Below, piece after piece: positions 13,144 to 25,705 of a DNA stretch of 64,000 bases (position 1 is its first letter; every line of letters begins with the position of its first letter). The DNA is from Isoetes taiwanensis (taxonomy: Eukaryota > Streptophyta > Lycopodiopsida > Isoetales > Isoetaceae): positions 21,577,863 through 21,641,862 of the forward strand of contig JAJEKV010000016.1 of NCBI GenBank assembly GCA_021234155.1, given 5' to 3'. The notes beneath the pieces were generated by a model, which worked only from the letters and a program-made list of their open reading frames with translations, searched no databases and was not told the DNA's origin. Position numbers and translations under genes: made by a program.

Positions 13144-14720
13144 ATCAAACTTGCTGCCAATTTGAAATTGTTGTCATGAAGTTGTTGAATGCATGTAGAA
13201 TTTGATGCATAAAACACGAAATGGATCTTGGGTGTACAATGAAAGAAAATCATTTCATTTACACTGCGCCAACATATCAACATTGCCAACATGTTGTCTA
13301 GTTTGGTTATATTATGCAATGTGTTTTGGCCCAACTCCGAATTTTTCAATGAATTGGTTCAAAGACTAGTACATTATGTAATGAGAATTATCCACTTGGA
13401 TCTTAATGCATATGTTGCAAATACCTTCTTTCAATTTTCTAGAGCGAAACAACTCAATTGGCTGAATTGTGAAGTAGGATGAAGACTATGTTATCATGTA
13501 AAACCCATGATTTCACTGCGTGCTTCTTCAACATTTGTGGCTATTGCTTTCTTCTCTAGCATTTGTTGCTATTGATGTGCATTTTGAACTCACAATAGCA
13601 CAACATTTTGCTCAATTCAAACACATTCAATTTAGTGGAATCTTTTCTTATTATGTTGCATTCATATCAGCTTAGAACATGTCCAACGTGTCTTCCATGT
13701 ACAACACATGGGCATCTTGAATGCTTGTCAATACGAAGACTCATGGCTACAAGAAACATGCAAATCGGCCAAAGCCGATGAGTAAATGATCCATGTTGGG
13801 CTAACGCAACAAAGGGTTGCCCTCTACCAATTTAACACAACAATAAAAGTACAAATCGACGCTGAAAAAATGAGTGCGCACTTCCTAGCTCAATGCGTAT
13901 CATTTCAAAGCTTGCAGGAAAATCATCAAGAAGTAGGGGCTCCCTTGATTTGCCTTCCATGGCAGCGAACATTCTGCACAAATAAACATCACCCAATTCA
14001 ATGTAAGAATCAATTAAATATTGCAGATGTGCTAAAAATTAAAACAAAAGCACCACTGTACATGGCTGAAGTGTGTCAATGAGGTGTCGAATCTTGGGTA
14101 TGGCAAAGGCCCATAGTTACACAGTACATACCTGCAACAATATATGTGTCGCTACAACACTTTCAACAATCATGCTTTTTCTAGAATTTTGAGAACAGAA
14201 GCTATTACAGATTGTACAGAGATCTATATTTGGTGCTCTGTATATAGAGCTGCCCAAGTTCCTTCAGAGTTGTTGTGCTTGTACATAAGACTATCTTGCA
14301 GAGAAGAAAAAATCATCCATTCTAGAAGGTTGAAAGATAGCATCAAGAAATGCATCTTATCAACATAGGTAGCGAATAAGTACAAGAAGGTTCTCAAGTG
14401 CATCACACAAGCAGAAGGGGGCACATTGTTTTGCGGTGGTAGGCGTCCTCATGTAAGTTTTTAACTTTAATGTTCGTCATTGTTCATGGGGTAAGAAGTA
14501 AATGATGATTGCATTTCATAAGAGAGCTTCAAAATTAAAATGGAGTTTGAAAATAATCTCTAATTTTTATATATCTTAAAAAGGAAAAAAAAAAACTATT
14601 TAATCATTTTTGTCTCTGTTGTATTCAGGTGTATGACTATTTTCTTGGAAAGTATCATAGCAGGACTGTATCCATTGTGGGCTGGGCATGCCATCGTGAA
14701 AACATGTTTATTGAGCTATT

Positions 14721-15136
14721 CTTTTTTTTTTTTGAAGAACTGTGTCGTCAATATATTAAAAGAATAGTAATGTTACAAAGCAAGTGAGGAGGAAGAAGAA
14801 CTGCCCCAAAGAGACAGCGATATCTCGACACTCCACAACAAACTCACAGAAAAACTGCAACTCTACTGCTGTACAAACCGACCATCACCATCTACAACAC
14901 CCAAGAAGTCCCGCCAAATGGCAAACTTCCGCTCTACCAATCCCGGGAACACCAGAAAGCTTTGAAATAGCTTGTACCTGAGTCGAGCTATTCTTGCATT
15001 TTTGAAAGCATCTATTGCAGCGCATTGCAATCATTGATAGATTCCTCATAAAATAGTTGATGGTTGTGAAAGCAAGCATTGGCCAAGGGACATCGTGGAT
15101 TCCCAATTCATCTATGCTTTTAGATAAGGTGCACAA
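14721..15136 (-). mobile_element. Possible poly(A)-tailed retroelement end (minus strand)
   Basis: On the minus strand a coding-like stretch of about 80 codons (start near 15136) is followed by a short 3' region and a run of about 13 A (the T-run near 14722-14734). The same is seen in copy 2 at about 27235-27650. A poly(A) run after a coding-like stretch suggests a retroposed fragment. No domain could be named and no target duplication was found, so this is tentative. Confidence 0.25.
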
Positions 15137-15904
15137 TCATAATATGTGGATGAAAAAGAGCTATGGCAAAAAAGTTGCGCAGATCCCTTCGATACCATGG
15201 ACACAAGCAAGCATGATTGCTGGAATCAGGGTCTTGTTTGTCTCTCGAACTTGGCAACACACAGACCTTAATCTAATTCAAATTCTATAACATCTAAGAT
15301 GTTACTTTGCTTTTCGTGTTCCAAGACAAACTGTTTTTCCCTTTCTTATCTTCTTCCATTTAATAATTTTCTTATAATCTTCTTGGTCAGGGTGTGCTAT
15401 GGGGAGGAGAACCTACTATGACCCCCCGTAACTTCATGTTTGCATCCATGTGTCCTTTGTTGTACCTTGCATAGTGAGCTGGTGTTGTGCAATTATTATC
15501 AAGTGATACTAGAAACGTGTGCCCGGCGATGCTAGGCATTACTGCGCGTGGAATCGTAGATAGAATGCATAGGGTCTGGGCACTGATCATTGCACATGGA
15601 ATAGTAGATAGAATGCATAGGGTGAAATGAATGTGCAAGGTGGAATATGATGGCAAGCATAGATGGAATGGAAAATGCATTAAAAGTGCATAATGTAATA
15701 GGACTTTGATTTCCCGAAAGACCCATGTAATTATAGTGCTTGTAAAACATGGAAAATTACTTGTGGGACGTTAGGAAGCTCATGAATCTAAATGCTACTC
15801 AAAACATCTGAACACAACACATTCATCATAACGAAAGGTCAAAGAAGTAATTAGCTATATGATTTTACCAAACACACATCAAGTTGTTTTATTTTCGTTT
15901 CATT

Positions 15905-15953
15905 TCTACAAAAATTTTTGCGCAAGGCCAAGGCCGTGAACATTCTCTTCTTG
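15905..15953 (+). repeat. GC-rich palindrome in duplication copy 1, degraded
   Basis: Allelic position of the intact palindrome at 28409-28457 in copy 2. Here the stem reads GCGCAAGGCCAAGGCCGTG, so most of the GC-rich arm is lost while both flanks are conserved. Confidence 0.55.
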
Positions 15954-16462
15954 ACTCACTATTTGTGTGACTTTCAAGTAGCTGCCAATTCAAAATTAAT
16001 AACAATTATGTACTCGACGATGTTGTATTTTATTTTTTATGAAATAATTAGAAGGGGGGATGGGCTTAATGTGTTGGACTTAAACAATCTGGATGGTTAC
16101 AAAAGTAAGCATAGTAACATCAAAAGTAAGCATAGTAACATAGTGGCCATTAGTAACATAGTGGACAAACACTTCAATAGTCAAGTAGACAAGAACATTT
16201 CAAGAATCAAATAATCGATGGGACCAAAATGGCATCTAGCCAACTTGCTTATGAACGTTTTATTAATAGTAATTGGCCACATATTAAACTCTTATCTTAT
16301 GTTTTAACATTGGGCGAGATACTCAGGAAATCCGGTGTCCCTAAATTTGAACGGCGCCAAAGATACTTCCATCTGTAAACAGGGACGTCTAGAAAAGGGG
16401 AGATGGGAATTTTGATTTAATTTTTTTTCTGCATGGGGGGTTATCTTATGTTATGTGGAGCG

Positions 16463-16735
16463 AGAAGGGGAAGCCATTCTTGCTTCCCCGACGAATTTGG
16501 GATTCTTTTAAGGAGTAAAAATCGGGGGCGAGTGTAGGCGCGACCGGATTTCTCGCAGGTTCGGTCGTATGGGAAGCAAGAATGGCTGACCCCTTCTTGT
16601 TCCATGACGTCAAGGCAAGCTGTTAACCTGATTCTACAGGTTTTGCATAGCGATTTGCTATTCTTGATATGAATGGATTGAAAATCTTCAGGAAGGCAGA
16701 CCCACTTGCCTTGACGTATAGTGCGTAGACCTATT
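16463..16735. repeat. Pair of inverted repeats, copy 1 (degraded hairpin)
   Basis: Equivalent of 28952-29202 in copy 2. The outer part of the first hairpin is kept (GAAGCCATTCTTGCTTCCCC against GAAGCAAGAATGGCTGACCC), but its inner stem differs and does not pair well. The second inverted repeat (GACGTCAAGGCAAG / CTTGCCTTGACGT) is intact. Confidence 0.5.
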
Positions 16736-19059
16736 AAGCTTTTTCACGGAGAGAACAGAGCCCTTGTTCTCATTTTCCGCATGGCGAGAGGAGGTTTGTC
16801 TTATAAATATTCTACAAATTTGCATCCTGGCAGGTTTGCCAGATTCTTTTAAGAAAATCGTAGTAAAATAGAGGGAATTTGCACAAAATAGAGTTCATTG
16901 CTCCCTCCTAGGTTCGGATTAGACAAAGGTGTGGAGCAGCAAAAACTAATGGAGCAGAAGGCATAAAAGGGAAACCAAATCAATGATTTTAATGCTTCCC
17001 TTTCTATAATTTTTCTGGATTCTAATCTTTATCTGGCTATGGATTTCGACCTCCAAGCTCTTCATTGCCATAACCATTTCTTGTATAATTATCAAATAAC
17101 TTGCACAAATATCGAAAGCCCTAGTCCTTACGATCCTTGTGACGGCAGAGCAGCAAGAAAAGAGGGAATAGAAATTTGAAGCCAAATATTATTACATTTG
17201 TTAATTTTAAGAATGCATTCGCAATCCACATGTCCGATCCGCAGGGCTAGTGCTACAAAAACGCAAACTGTTCCGGATTAGAGGAAAATCCCTCCAAATC
17301 CGGAGGTTTAGGTTGTGGAATCGAAGGTTTGCCATCTTTTTCTTTTGTAAAATCACAAATCTGAGATGTTAGCAGCAGCTAAGCTTCTGCGCCGCTATGA
17401 AATCACAAACATGAGATGTTAGCGGCGCTTCTGCTTCTGTGCCAGAAGTGGCTATGGCACGAGGTTGTCCGCCACCTTACCAGCTTTCAACGGAGTAGAT
17501 TATTACGATGACACATGCCACATAAACAGAGAAAAAAAAGATTGCCTTGTGAGAAAAGCGAGAAAATAGAAATAAGAAAGCGCATTATATATGTGTAGAA
17601 AAGCCAAGACATATCAAGTTGTTTTATTTTTGTTTATTTCTCATTCTCCAAAAACCAATAATTTATGCATCATCATTTCCATGACAATACAAAGGGCATG
17701 AACATTACACAGAAGTGTTGTCCGTATGATATTCCAATCAACCCACAATATTAAAATATCTTTATATTCCATTATAAATATATGTCCTAGATGCATAGAC
17801 TAAGCATGTAGCTTCCAGATCATGTGTAAACCAAAAAACAGAGTTATTTTATGTAAAGTAATATCAAAGCTCACAACCTATACAAAACGCACATCATTTT
17901 GTTTTTACAACACCAAAATGGCTTATACCACAACAAGAAATAGCACATCCCACATAGCTATACACTAACTTGAACCAATCAACCATCTTGAAAGTGTCGT
18001 AAATTGCTAAACACATCAAGATAAAAAAAATTCCTTACCATGGCCAATATTTAAAATCGAAGATAGTTGAATTCAAAACATAGTTAAGCAACAGATATTC
18101 AAGAAGCAGACAAACCCACAACTCAATTGAGTTGTTATTAAGAGCACAATATTTGTTTGAAAAAATAAGATATAATAATACAAAGACGAAAAAAATGTAT
18201 AGCAAGATACGGGTGACTATGCAGCAAGAGATCTATGGACCCAGTATAAAGACTATTACCTCTTTTCACAAAGCATGTTCTAACTACTCCAACTATGTCC
18301 ACGCTAAGCTATGAGAAATTCTATAACAGTAGAAAATCATTATTTTAACATTGTAAAGCTTGTAACAGTGGTAAGGTCTTCAAATTGCAGACTGAAAATC
18401 GCATGCTTGCTAGATGCTTGTAAGTTCCAATTTCTCTAAGTTCTAGCAAAAACATCTATCAAATTCTATTGTATTTGCCATTACACTAATATCTAGGTAC
18501 CCTTGACTTGTCTAGCTCTCCTTCTCTGTTCCGAAGAGCACCAGCTAACTTGCCAAATCCATGGCAAAAATCAAATTAGCAATCTATGACGCCATCCAAC
18601 TCCACATAAGGTTTAGTCTGTAATAGCTTCGAAGGGAATATTCTTTTATATGAACCAGAGTCCAAAACTGAGAAAGTAAAGCTGATAACTACTTTGTAGT
18701 TCTCTCTAGCATGTTCTGTACGTTCTTCAGTAATAATGAACTTAATTAGGTAGTCATATATACTTGCACCTAGGCAAACTGTAGATTATGCTGTTTCTTG
18801 CAATTCTGAAAGATCTTCTTAAACTCTGCTCCTTCATCCAGCATGCCTAAAGTATTAAAGAATTACACATTACAAAGCGCAAACAAATTATAGCTAGCCA
18901 CCTGGAATAATAACTGGGAATATGCAACCAACATCTGTACTTCATGTCATTCATAATTAAAGTGGGCAGAATTGTAACAATTCCTTGTGAACCATGTCCA
19001 ACCTATACCCAACCAAAGCAAAAAATGTTATTATTCTGAAATAGATTAGATATATCACC

Positions 19060-20938
19060 CAGGCAGGATTCAGACCCCGACACTCAACCATTGACCACAT
19101 CTTCACGTTGCGAACTCTGATTGAAGACAGCAGGAACCGCCGTCAGGATCTATATTGTTGCTTTGTGGATTTTGCGAAGGCGTTTGACACTGTGCCTCGG
19201 GAAAAACTATGGGCAAGACTGCAACAGCTGGGGGTTCCTATAGATTTGCAGAATGCAGTGTACAGGCTATATGAAAGATGTTCGGGTCGGTTGCAGCAGA
19301 CAAGCCAACCATTTGATAGTAGTATCGGGGTTCGTCAGGGATGCCCTCTCTCCCCAACATTGTTTGGGCTTTACATTGATCAATTGGAGAGCTGGCTTGC
19401 TGATAATGGGGGCGATGGAGCTCACCTTCTCTATCGGATCATCAGACGGTTAATATATGCGCGATGATGTAGACCTCCTAGCTTACACACCAGCCGGACA
19501 TGCAGCGACATCTCGATGCCCGGACACATTACGCCCAAGCGGCCCGATATCGCGTCAACCTGGCCAAGACTAAGGTGGTTTTCATATCATCTTCACGTCA
19601 ACCGAGGGTCCCCTCGCCCGGTTACCTGAGGGGGAATGTGGAAGTGGCATCCACATACAAGTATTTGGGGGTGGAGTTTCCTTCTACTATGCACTTGGGA
19701 CATATCCATACGGCTCACAGTGACGGTTTGGAAGGCACTATATGCAATGCAAAACAATAGTCATAGAGCGAGTTGTATGATTGGGCCCATCGGTCACCTG
19801 TTCAAGGTCTTAGTAGAGCTGTCCTTTATATCTGGGGGTGGAAGTATGGGGTCAGTGGTATCACTTGCTACTTGGAATGACTTGGAGCGGGGTCGAGAAA
19901 GCCTTCTTAGTACGAGCACTAGGGGTGAAGTCCACAGTCCCATATCAAATTCTCTTTGAGGAGGCGGGATTCTTGCCTCTTGGAGGCGGCCCTTGATCGC
20001 CACATTGTCTATTTTTCAGGAAGGTGGTCAATATGGGACGATGCTCGTCTCCCTAAACTAGCTTATATCATGGCAATGGGGTCGCTTGGCCTCAAAGGCC
20101 CTCTTTGGAGGGAAAAGAGAGCTCAATGGATGGCTAGATGGAATGTGTAGAGCACAGGTGCATAAAGGTGCAAACAGAGGCGGTCGCCATAGCTTGAGGC
20201 AATATCTTGGCGCTTGCTTCCTCGGCAAGCTTTGGGATGCCAATGCCCTTGAACATGTCAAGGCAACACACTACGGCCACCACATAAATCCCACATTGGA
20301 GCGAGGCCCGCAATGCTACTGCGTACCCACTTGCCCATGAAAAGGCCTTGAGACTCATTGCCTACATTCGCCGCAGGGGAACATCATCTTGAATTGAGGC
20401 GAGGCGGATGGATTGGTGAGCCACGCCGGGACGAGGAGCTCATCAATCTTTGCCAAATGGGAGTCATTGAGGATGAATCTCATACCCTTCAAAGTTGCCC
20501 GGCATATGATCAAATTCCGGACATGCTATCTTTGAGTTGGTGGGGCCTGGCCAGCCGTTACATGTGACATTGAGCCACGGCATCCGATGCGGTCTGGGAT
20601 GGGATCCTTCGAGGAGGTAATGGACATGCGAGATCAGCTATGTCCTCGGGCACACACTTGACATGTATATATACATTGATGTATACTTATGCGGTTTGGC
20701 ATTCTTATTGCGCCACGGTTTTCCCTCGAAAACCCTTGGTGGGGTTTTTTAACCCGGACGGTAATAAGTTTGATGCGCTCCTTATGGGTCCCATAGGCGA
20801 TTGGCCTCGGTGGGACGATAAAATATCATTCTCATTCTCATTCTCATTCTCATTCTCATTCTCATTCTCATTCTCATTCTCATTCTCATTCTCATTCTCA
20901 TTCTCATTCTCATTCTCATTCTCATTCTCATTCTCATT
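19060..20938 (+). mobile_element. 5'-truncated LINE with (CATTCT)n tail, duplication copy 1
   Basis: Non-LTR retrotransposon fragment. The open part starts inside the reverse transcriptase with QAGFRPRHST, then FVDFAKAFDTVP (about 19162-19197) and GVRQGCPLSPTLFGLYID (about 19328-19381). Later come YKYLGVEF (about 19660) and a C-terminal Cys/His stretch, ESHTLQSCPAYDQI (about 20476-20517). The active-site YADD is broken here by one extra base near 19457 and several more frameshifts follow, so it is dead as written. The 3' UTR contains a conserved hairpin (20718-20735) and ends in about 19 CATTCT hexamers. No clear target duplication was found. Start inside the RT is typical 5' truncation from incomplete reverse transcription. 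Confidence 0.85.
20826..20938 (+). repeat. (CATTCT)n microsatellite, LINE tail
   Basis: About 19 uninterrupted hexamers forming the 3' tail of the LINE fragment. The equivalent tract in copy 2 has about 17. Confidence 0.9.
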
Positions 20939-22663
20939 ATTTGTATTTTACCCAAATGCATATACAGAAATGAAATACATGTGCATCCTGCTCCACTTTA
21001 AAAATAGAGTTCTCTTTATCGTCTTCTACATCCCTTATGCGAGTCTTCTATTCCGGTTAATAAAACCCTAACAAAAATCTCAAACATCATGGACACAATT
21101 TATATTCCCGTGGTGCGAGAGTCTATAACATAGACTCCACGAAATCCATGTGCTAGAATAAACTTTAAAGACACATAGTGGCCTTCAATTTTTAATCAGC
21201 ATATATCAAACTCTTTTCCAATCTTATCAAATTCTGTGGCTGCACTAACATCTAAGTCCCAAATAGCACCAATTAGCTTGCCAAGTCCATACACAAAAAG
21301 CAAATTAAACAATTTATGATGTCCACATACTATTTGGTATGCAACAGTTCCAAAGGGAATATTTGTTTATGTGAATCAGAGCTCAAGGCTGAGGAAGTAT
21401 AAACTTATAGATGCTTTGCAATTCCATCTAGCAGCTATTGTTATGTAAAGGCGAGGAATTAGGGAAAGGCAAATAATGTATCAATATTTTTTCTCTCAGA
21501 AACCAATAAGTAGAAAAAAACCTAATCTGCTAAGCCCGAGTTTGTTGCAGTTGTTCATGGAAAGGCCAAAGAAATCGAGAATCCTTAACAAAAAGAAAAC
21601 AATGTTAAAATGCTGCATTAGGCCAGAAGAAACAGAACTGAAAAATGTAAACACATTACATCAGGCTGGATTTCTTTGACTGAACAACTTGTCTAGATTC
21701 ATGTTCTTGAAAAGTGATATGCTGCCAAAGCTTTGAGCATGTTATCATGCAATTATTTCCTCCTTGAGAAACTTCACGACAGAATGTCAAATAGACTTAC
21801 AGCCTGTAGAATCATGCATTATTCTTGTAGCCATCAAAAAAATTCGTTCTTTATAGATAGCCCACTTAATCAGCTTGCATACGTTCATATACCCAAAATG
21901 CTCATTCTTTTTAGAAGCCTGAGTATTCATTCAAGATACCCAAAATGCTCATTCTTTTTAGAAGCCCGAGTATCCATTTCAAGCCATTGTTCTAACACGT
22001 TGCATGCTACTCACGTTGAAGGATTGAGTAGGCTAGTTCTTGGATATAGTTCAGAGTTATATGTTTTCAAAAGGTTGGAGCATGTTGGTTAAGGCATCGA
22101 ACTTGCAGGTAAATGATCTGGGTTTTTCTAAAAAGGTTTACAGTAATTTGTATGTTGTGCAAGGCATTGCATATCAAGCAAGAGTAGCTGCAAAATATCT
22201 TCTCTCAAGGTTTATGATCAAGCTTTTTTCTACAAAGCAGTAAAATGTCTGTAGAATCCATCTAAGAACTGAAAGCTAATGATGGCTTATACGTTAGTTT
22301 GAGCTTTAAACAATAAAAATGCAAAACACTATGCCTGGGTTGCTGCCTATTTTAACATGGAAGAGATATTTCATGAATGCTCCTTTCACAAATTTATTCT
22401 CATATTGGAAGATTGAACCACATTGCAAATGTAAGATGGGCTGCAATTACCAAATGGTCTTACCAATGGTCTGGCCATACGCTATACATTGAGATCGTGG
22501 AGCTTTTGATCTGTGGAACCATTGAAGCAGTTATCAACGATCGACCATATGCTATAGATTTCCAGCCTATTGGATATCGTCCATAAGCCATGCACAATGA
22601 TAACTATACATGGTAACAACAACTTGGCAGAAGAAAAGCGAAAACAATAATTACTTGACATTC

Positions 22664-23963
22664 TTAGACATGGTTACCATTCTCCACAACATAGAAGTCC
22701 AGGACATCAAGAGAAAGGAACTGATCCTCAAGTGCAAGCTTTCTCCTTCTTGCAACAAAATGATGTTTGGAATCTATAAAACATAAGGACTGTTACTCTC
22801 AAGTTCTTCAGAAAAATCGTGATGTTGCTAAAGGACATGAACATAAACCAAATTTATTTTGCTTTTAATGACGAAAAATAAAATGCGTAAGAGAGAGCAT
22901 GGATTTAGCTTCAGCTTATATGTGAGATGCATATAAAAAAAGAGCTCTAGAAACAGTCCAAAAGTTTGCAAGTTGATTTAAGAAAACATTGTGCATTGTG
23001 AAGATATAGGAGTAGAGCAATATATGCACCATGATGGCTTGTCTAACCACCTCAATCTACTGGAGCCTGGCAATTCGCCCATCGAAGATAACACCAATGT
23101 TTCTACTACATGCATGGATTTGAGGATTGGGAGTAAACTTAGTTTTAGAAAAAGCAAGAGAAAACATCATGTCTAGCAGTGGACGTAGAATGCATGATAA
23201 TGAAGGCCTAATACATAGATAAAACAGAGGCCAAGCATACTCTCTGCATTTAAAAACATGTAAATAACAAAACAAAATAATCATATATATATATATCAAA
23301 ACTTGGAATTCCAGACATTGATCTGCAAGAACATCATGAATCAATCTCAAAATTCTTCTTGCAATAACGCACTGTTGCTTGCAAAGTTGTTGTTGCTTGC
23401 AAAGTCTGCAAAGCGTAAGTGAATGTACAGAAAAGGCCTGGTGAAGCCTCTTTGCCTGCAAGAAGAGTAAGTTTAGCCCGAATTTAAAAGAGTATACTTA
23501 AACCGAATACAAAATATATGAGCTCACTTGTATTTTAGGAAGATAACCACGACTTGAAGCAGAAAATGGTGGTATGCTAATTGAAGTCTTAGCAAAAAAT
23601 CGTGCTATGCCAACTCTGTTATTGTGGCCAGTCTGCTTTGGGGTTCCGTGAACTACAAAATGATAGGAGATTATGCCAGAATCTAGAAACAAAAATATCC
23701 TCCAAACTCTCCAAAAGGAAGTGCCGTCTTTGCAAAAGAAAATTATTTGTCACATGCAAAATCAAGAGCAGAGCTTACCCTAAACACAGAGTTTATCGTG
23801 AAAGCTCCTCGTGGATAATCTTGCAAGAAAATGGTAGTGAAAATCAAGGAAGAACGCCTCAATCCGCCAGTGAACCACAAACTGGCCATTTGAGTCCTCT
23901 CATCAAATTGGCTGCTGCTCTCATTTGCCCCAACGAAGCTATTAGTTCCTCCATAGCATCAAC
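22664..23963 (-). CDS. Possible multi-exon gene of unknown function, copy 1
   Basis: Three minus-strand stretches look like exons. One is 23652-23528, 125 nt between ...TTTGTAG and CAA|GTGAG, open for 41 codons (starts HGTPKQTGHN, ends GYLPKIQ). The second starts at 23455 after TTGCAG and opens with AKRLHQAFSV. The third is a last exon, 22773-22664, after TTTATAG: 35 codons and a TAA, containing HHFVARRRKLALEDQFLSLD. A fourth open stretch starts at 23963 (VDAMEELIAS). The phases of the whole chain could not all be reconciled, so exons are missing or misplaced. No family was recognised. It lies wholly in the duplicated unit. Confidence 0.35.
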
Positions 23964-24602
23964 CTAGTAATTAGCTTGGGTTCAGGCGCTCATTTTGCTG
24001 GCAATAATTACATAAAGAAAGTTTTATGTAGTGGTTGAGGAATCTCAAGATATGAGAGCAGAGATTTGTTGGTGGCTGCTGCTACACAATGCAATGCATA
24101 TCTCAGGCAAAATTCATTAAGCTTCTAAACCAGAACAAAAACACAGCAGGGAACCAAACTTACATAAGTTACCTAGTGATGCCGCATCAATATTGTTACA
24201 ATGGACTATCCAAGGTGAAGAATTGATCCCTAGAGCAGGCCCGAACACACGAACTAGAGTGCAAAATCTAACCAATCCCAAACAATAGTGGAAAAAAAAA
24301 AAAACAGAAAATGACTACACACTCGGATGCCAAAAGAACCAAAGCTCCCAGTATTTATTGAGTTACGTTGTGTCTCATCACAAGACTTTGAAAAATAAAT
24401 TTTTTTTTATTTTTTATGCAAAGACGGCAAGATTAACATGCCAAGAATCAAAGATAATGCGCTTTATGCTTTGGCTGGAGATACGATCTGCATACTTGCA
24501 CATTGCTAGAGTATGAGAAGGAAGACGTTCTGGCTTTACTATTGTAAAGGCTGTAGCTTCAAAGGCGACCATGAAGGAGACCCTGAAAAGCTGCCTGTAA
24601 GA

Positions 24603-25046
24603 AAAATGAAATGAAATGAAATTGTATTCACTATCTCATATAGACCCTGCGGTCTAGGAGACGAAATATTTACAATCATAGGAACACTCCAAATTTGAGT
24701 TATCAGAAATCTAGTCTTTCTAAGGCGCGCTTCTCACACACATAATAAATCACGAAGAAATCTTTGCTAGTTTTGCGAGAGGACATTTGCGCTTGTTGTG
24801 AACACTACTTAGATCGGCCTCATGAAGATGATATCGTGCTCTTACTGCTTCGTATGCAGGACAAGCAATAAGAAAATGGTATTCATCTTCAACATCTGTG
24901 GAACCACATACCGGACATGCCCGTAATGCTCTTTGGACTTTTTGCCAACGCCCACACTTTCGATCTGCGGTGATGGGGCTAACCCTCATCCTACAAATAC
25001 GATGTCTAGCAATGAGTGGCAAAGGATCGAAGATCTTGTTGTCTTT
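24603..25046 (-). mobile_element. LINE 3' end, second family (minus strand), copy 1
   Basis: Minus-strand reading gives the C-terminus of a LINE ORF2: WQKVQRALRACPVCGS, then EDEYHFLIACPAYE, a Cys-Cys-His-Cys pattern found after the RT domain of many LINEs. A 3' UTR of about 150 nt follows. The element ends in TTTCA-type repeats (GAAATGAAATGAAAT on the plus strand, 24605-24621). Everything upstream is missing (5' truncation at about 25046). This family differs in protein and tail from the LINE at 19060. Confidence 0.7.
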
Positions 25047-25247
25047 GTATTCTCATTCTCATTCTCATTGTATAAATAATCATGGGGTTAACATCACAGA
25101 CTTAAAAAAAATCACAGACTTACATTCGTCATCGTTGAGGCACTGCTGTGCTGTATTCTCATTCTCATTCTCATTGTATAAATAATCATAGGGTTAACAT
25201 CACAGACTTAAAAAAAATCACAGACTTACATTCGTCATCGTTGAGGC
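25047..25247 (+). repeat. 106-bp tandem repeat, two units (copy 1)
   Basis: Units start at 25047 and 25153. Each begins with GTATTCTCATTCTCATTCTC and ends in an AT-rich part containing CATCACAGACTTAAAAAAA. The start resembles the hexamer tail of the plus-strand LINE, so this may be a duplicated tail remnant. Confidence 0.75.
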
Positions 25248-25582
25248 ATCTACTGATACTTTTCGTTTGAAAGGAAGAATTCGAGGAAGGTAGCTCGGCC
25301 GATTGAAAGAGAGGCCCATTGAAAAATATAAAAAAAAATGGCAATCAATGCCACTAACCCGGCATCCGCGAGTTGACCCCAAGTAGAAGCTGCAAGCGGG
25401 AGGGAACGCCACATGCGGCGTAACATGCGGCCTTCCTGCACAAAAACCAAGACGCTCCCATTTTAATAGATAAGATGAGAAAGCTTAGGCGGCTCATTTA
25501 TTTAGACTACAGACAATATGTGCTTTCTTTCCTGCCAGTTGCATTCACTATAGTCACGCTTCCATAGTGAGGAGCCAAATGG

Positions 25583-25705
25583 AACAAGGTGTTGCGCACG
25601 GAGTATTGCCCTCCATGGCCGGAGGGTGAAGTGGCTTAAATTATAGTTGAAAGTCATGTTTTGACAATCAATTGAAATTGCTACTTCTAGACAATAGAGT
25701 ATTTG
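25583..25705. repeat. Dispersed repeat with GGCCGGAG core
   Basis: A stretch containing GCGCACGGAG and CCATGGCCGG is repeated at about 38060-38180 (same position in copy 2) and independently at 43529-43640, so it is a dispersed family. Nature unknown. Confidence 0.5.

Larger units (their letters stand above)
12179..14274. other. CLASP 3' UTR and noncoding spacer
   Basis: After the probable 3' UTR no gene is recognisable. A 24-bp direct repeat occurs twice head to tail at about 12520-12567. A decayed copy of the GC-rich palindromic repeat lies at 13089-13143. Scattered short ORFs show no motif. Confidence 0.5.

Noticed and set aside
20640-21071. ORF with a long alternating Ser-Phe run
   Set aside because: The run is the translation of the CATTCT hexamer tail of the LINE; there is no gene.
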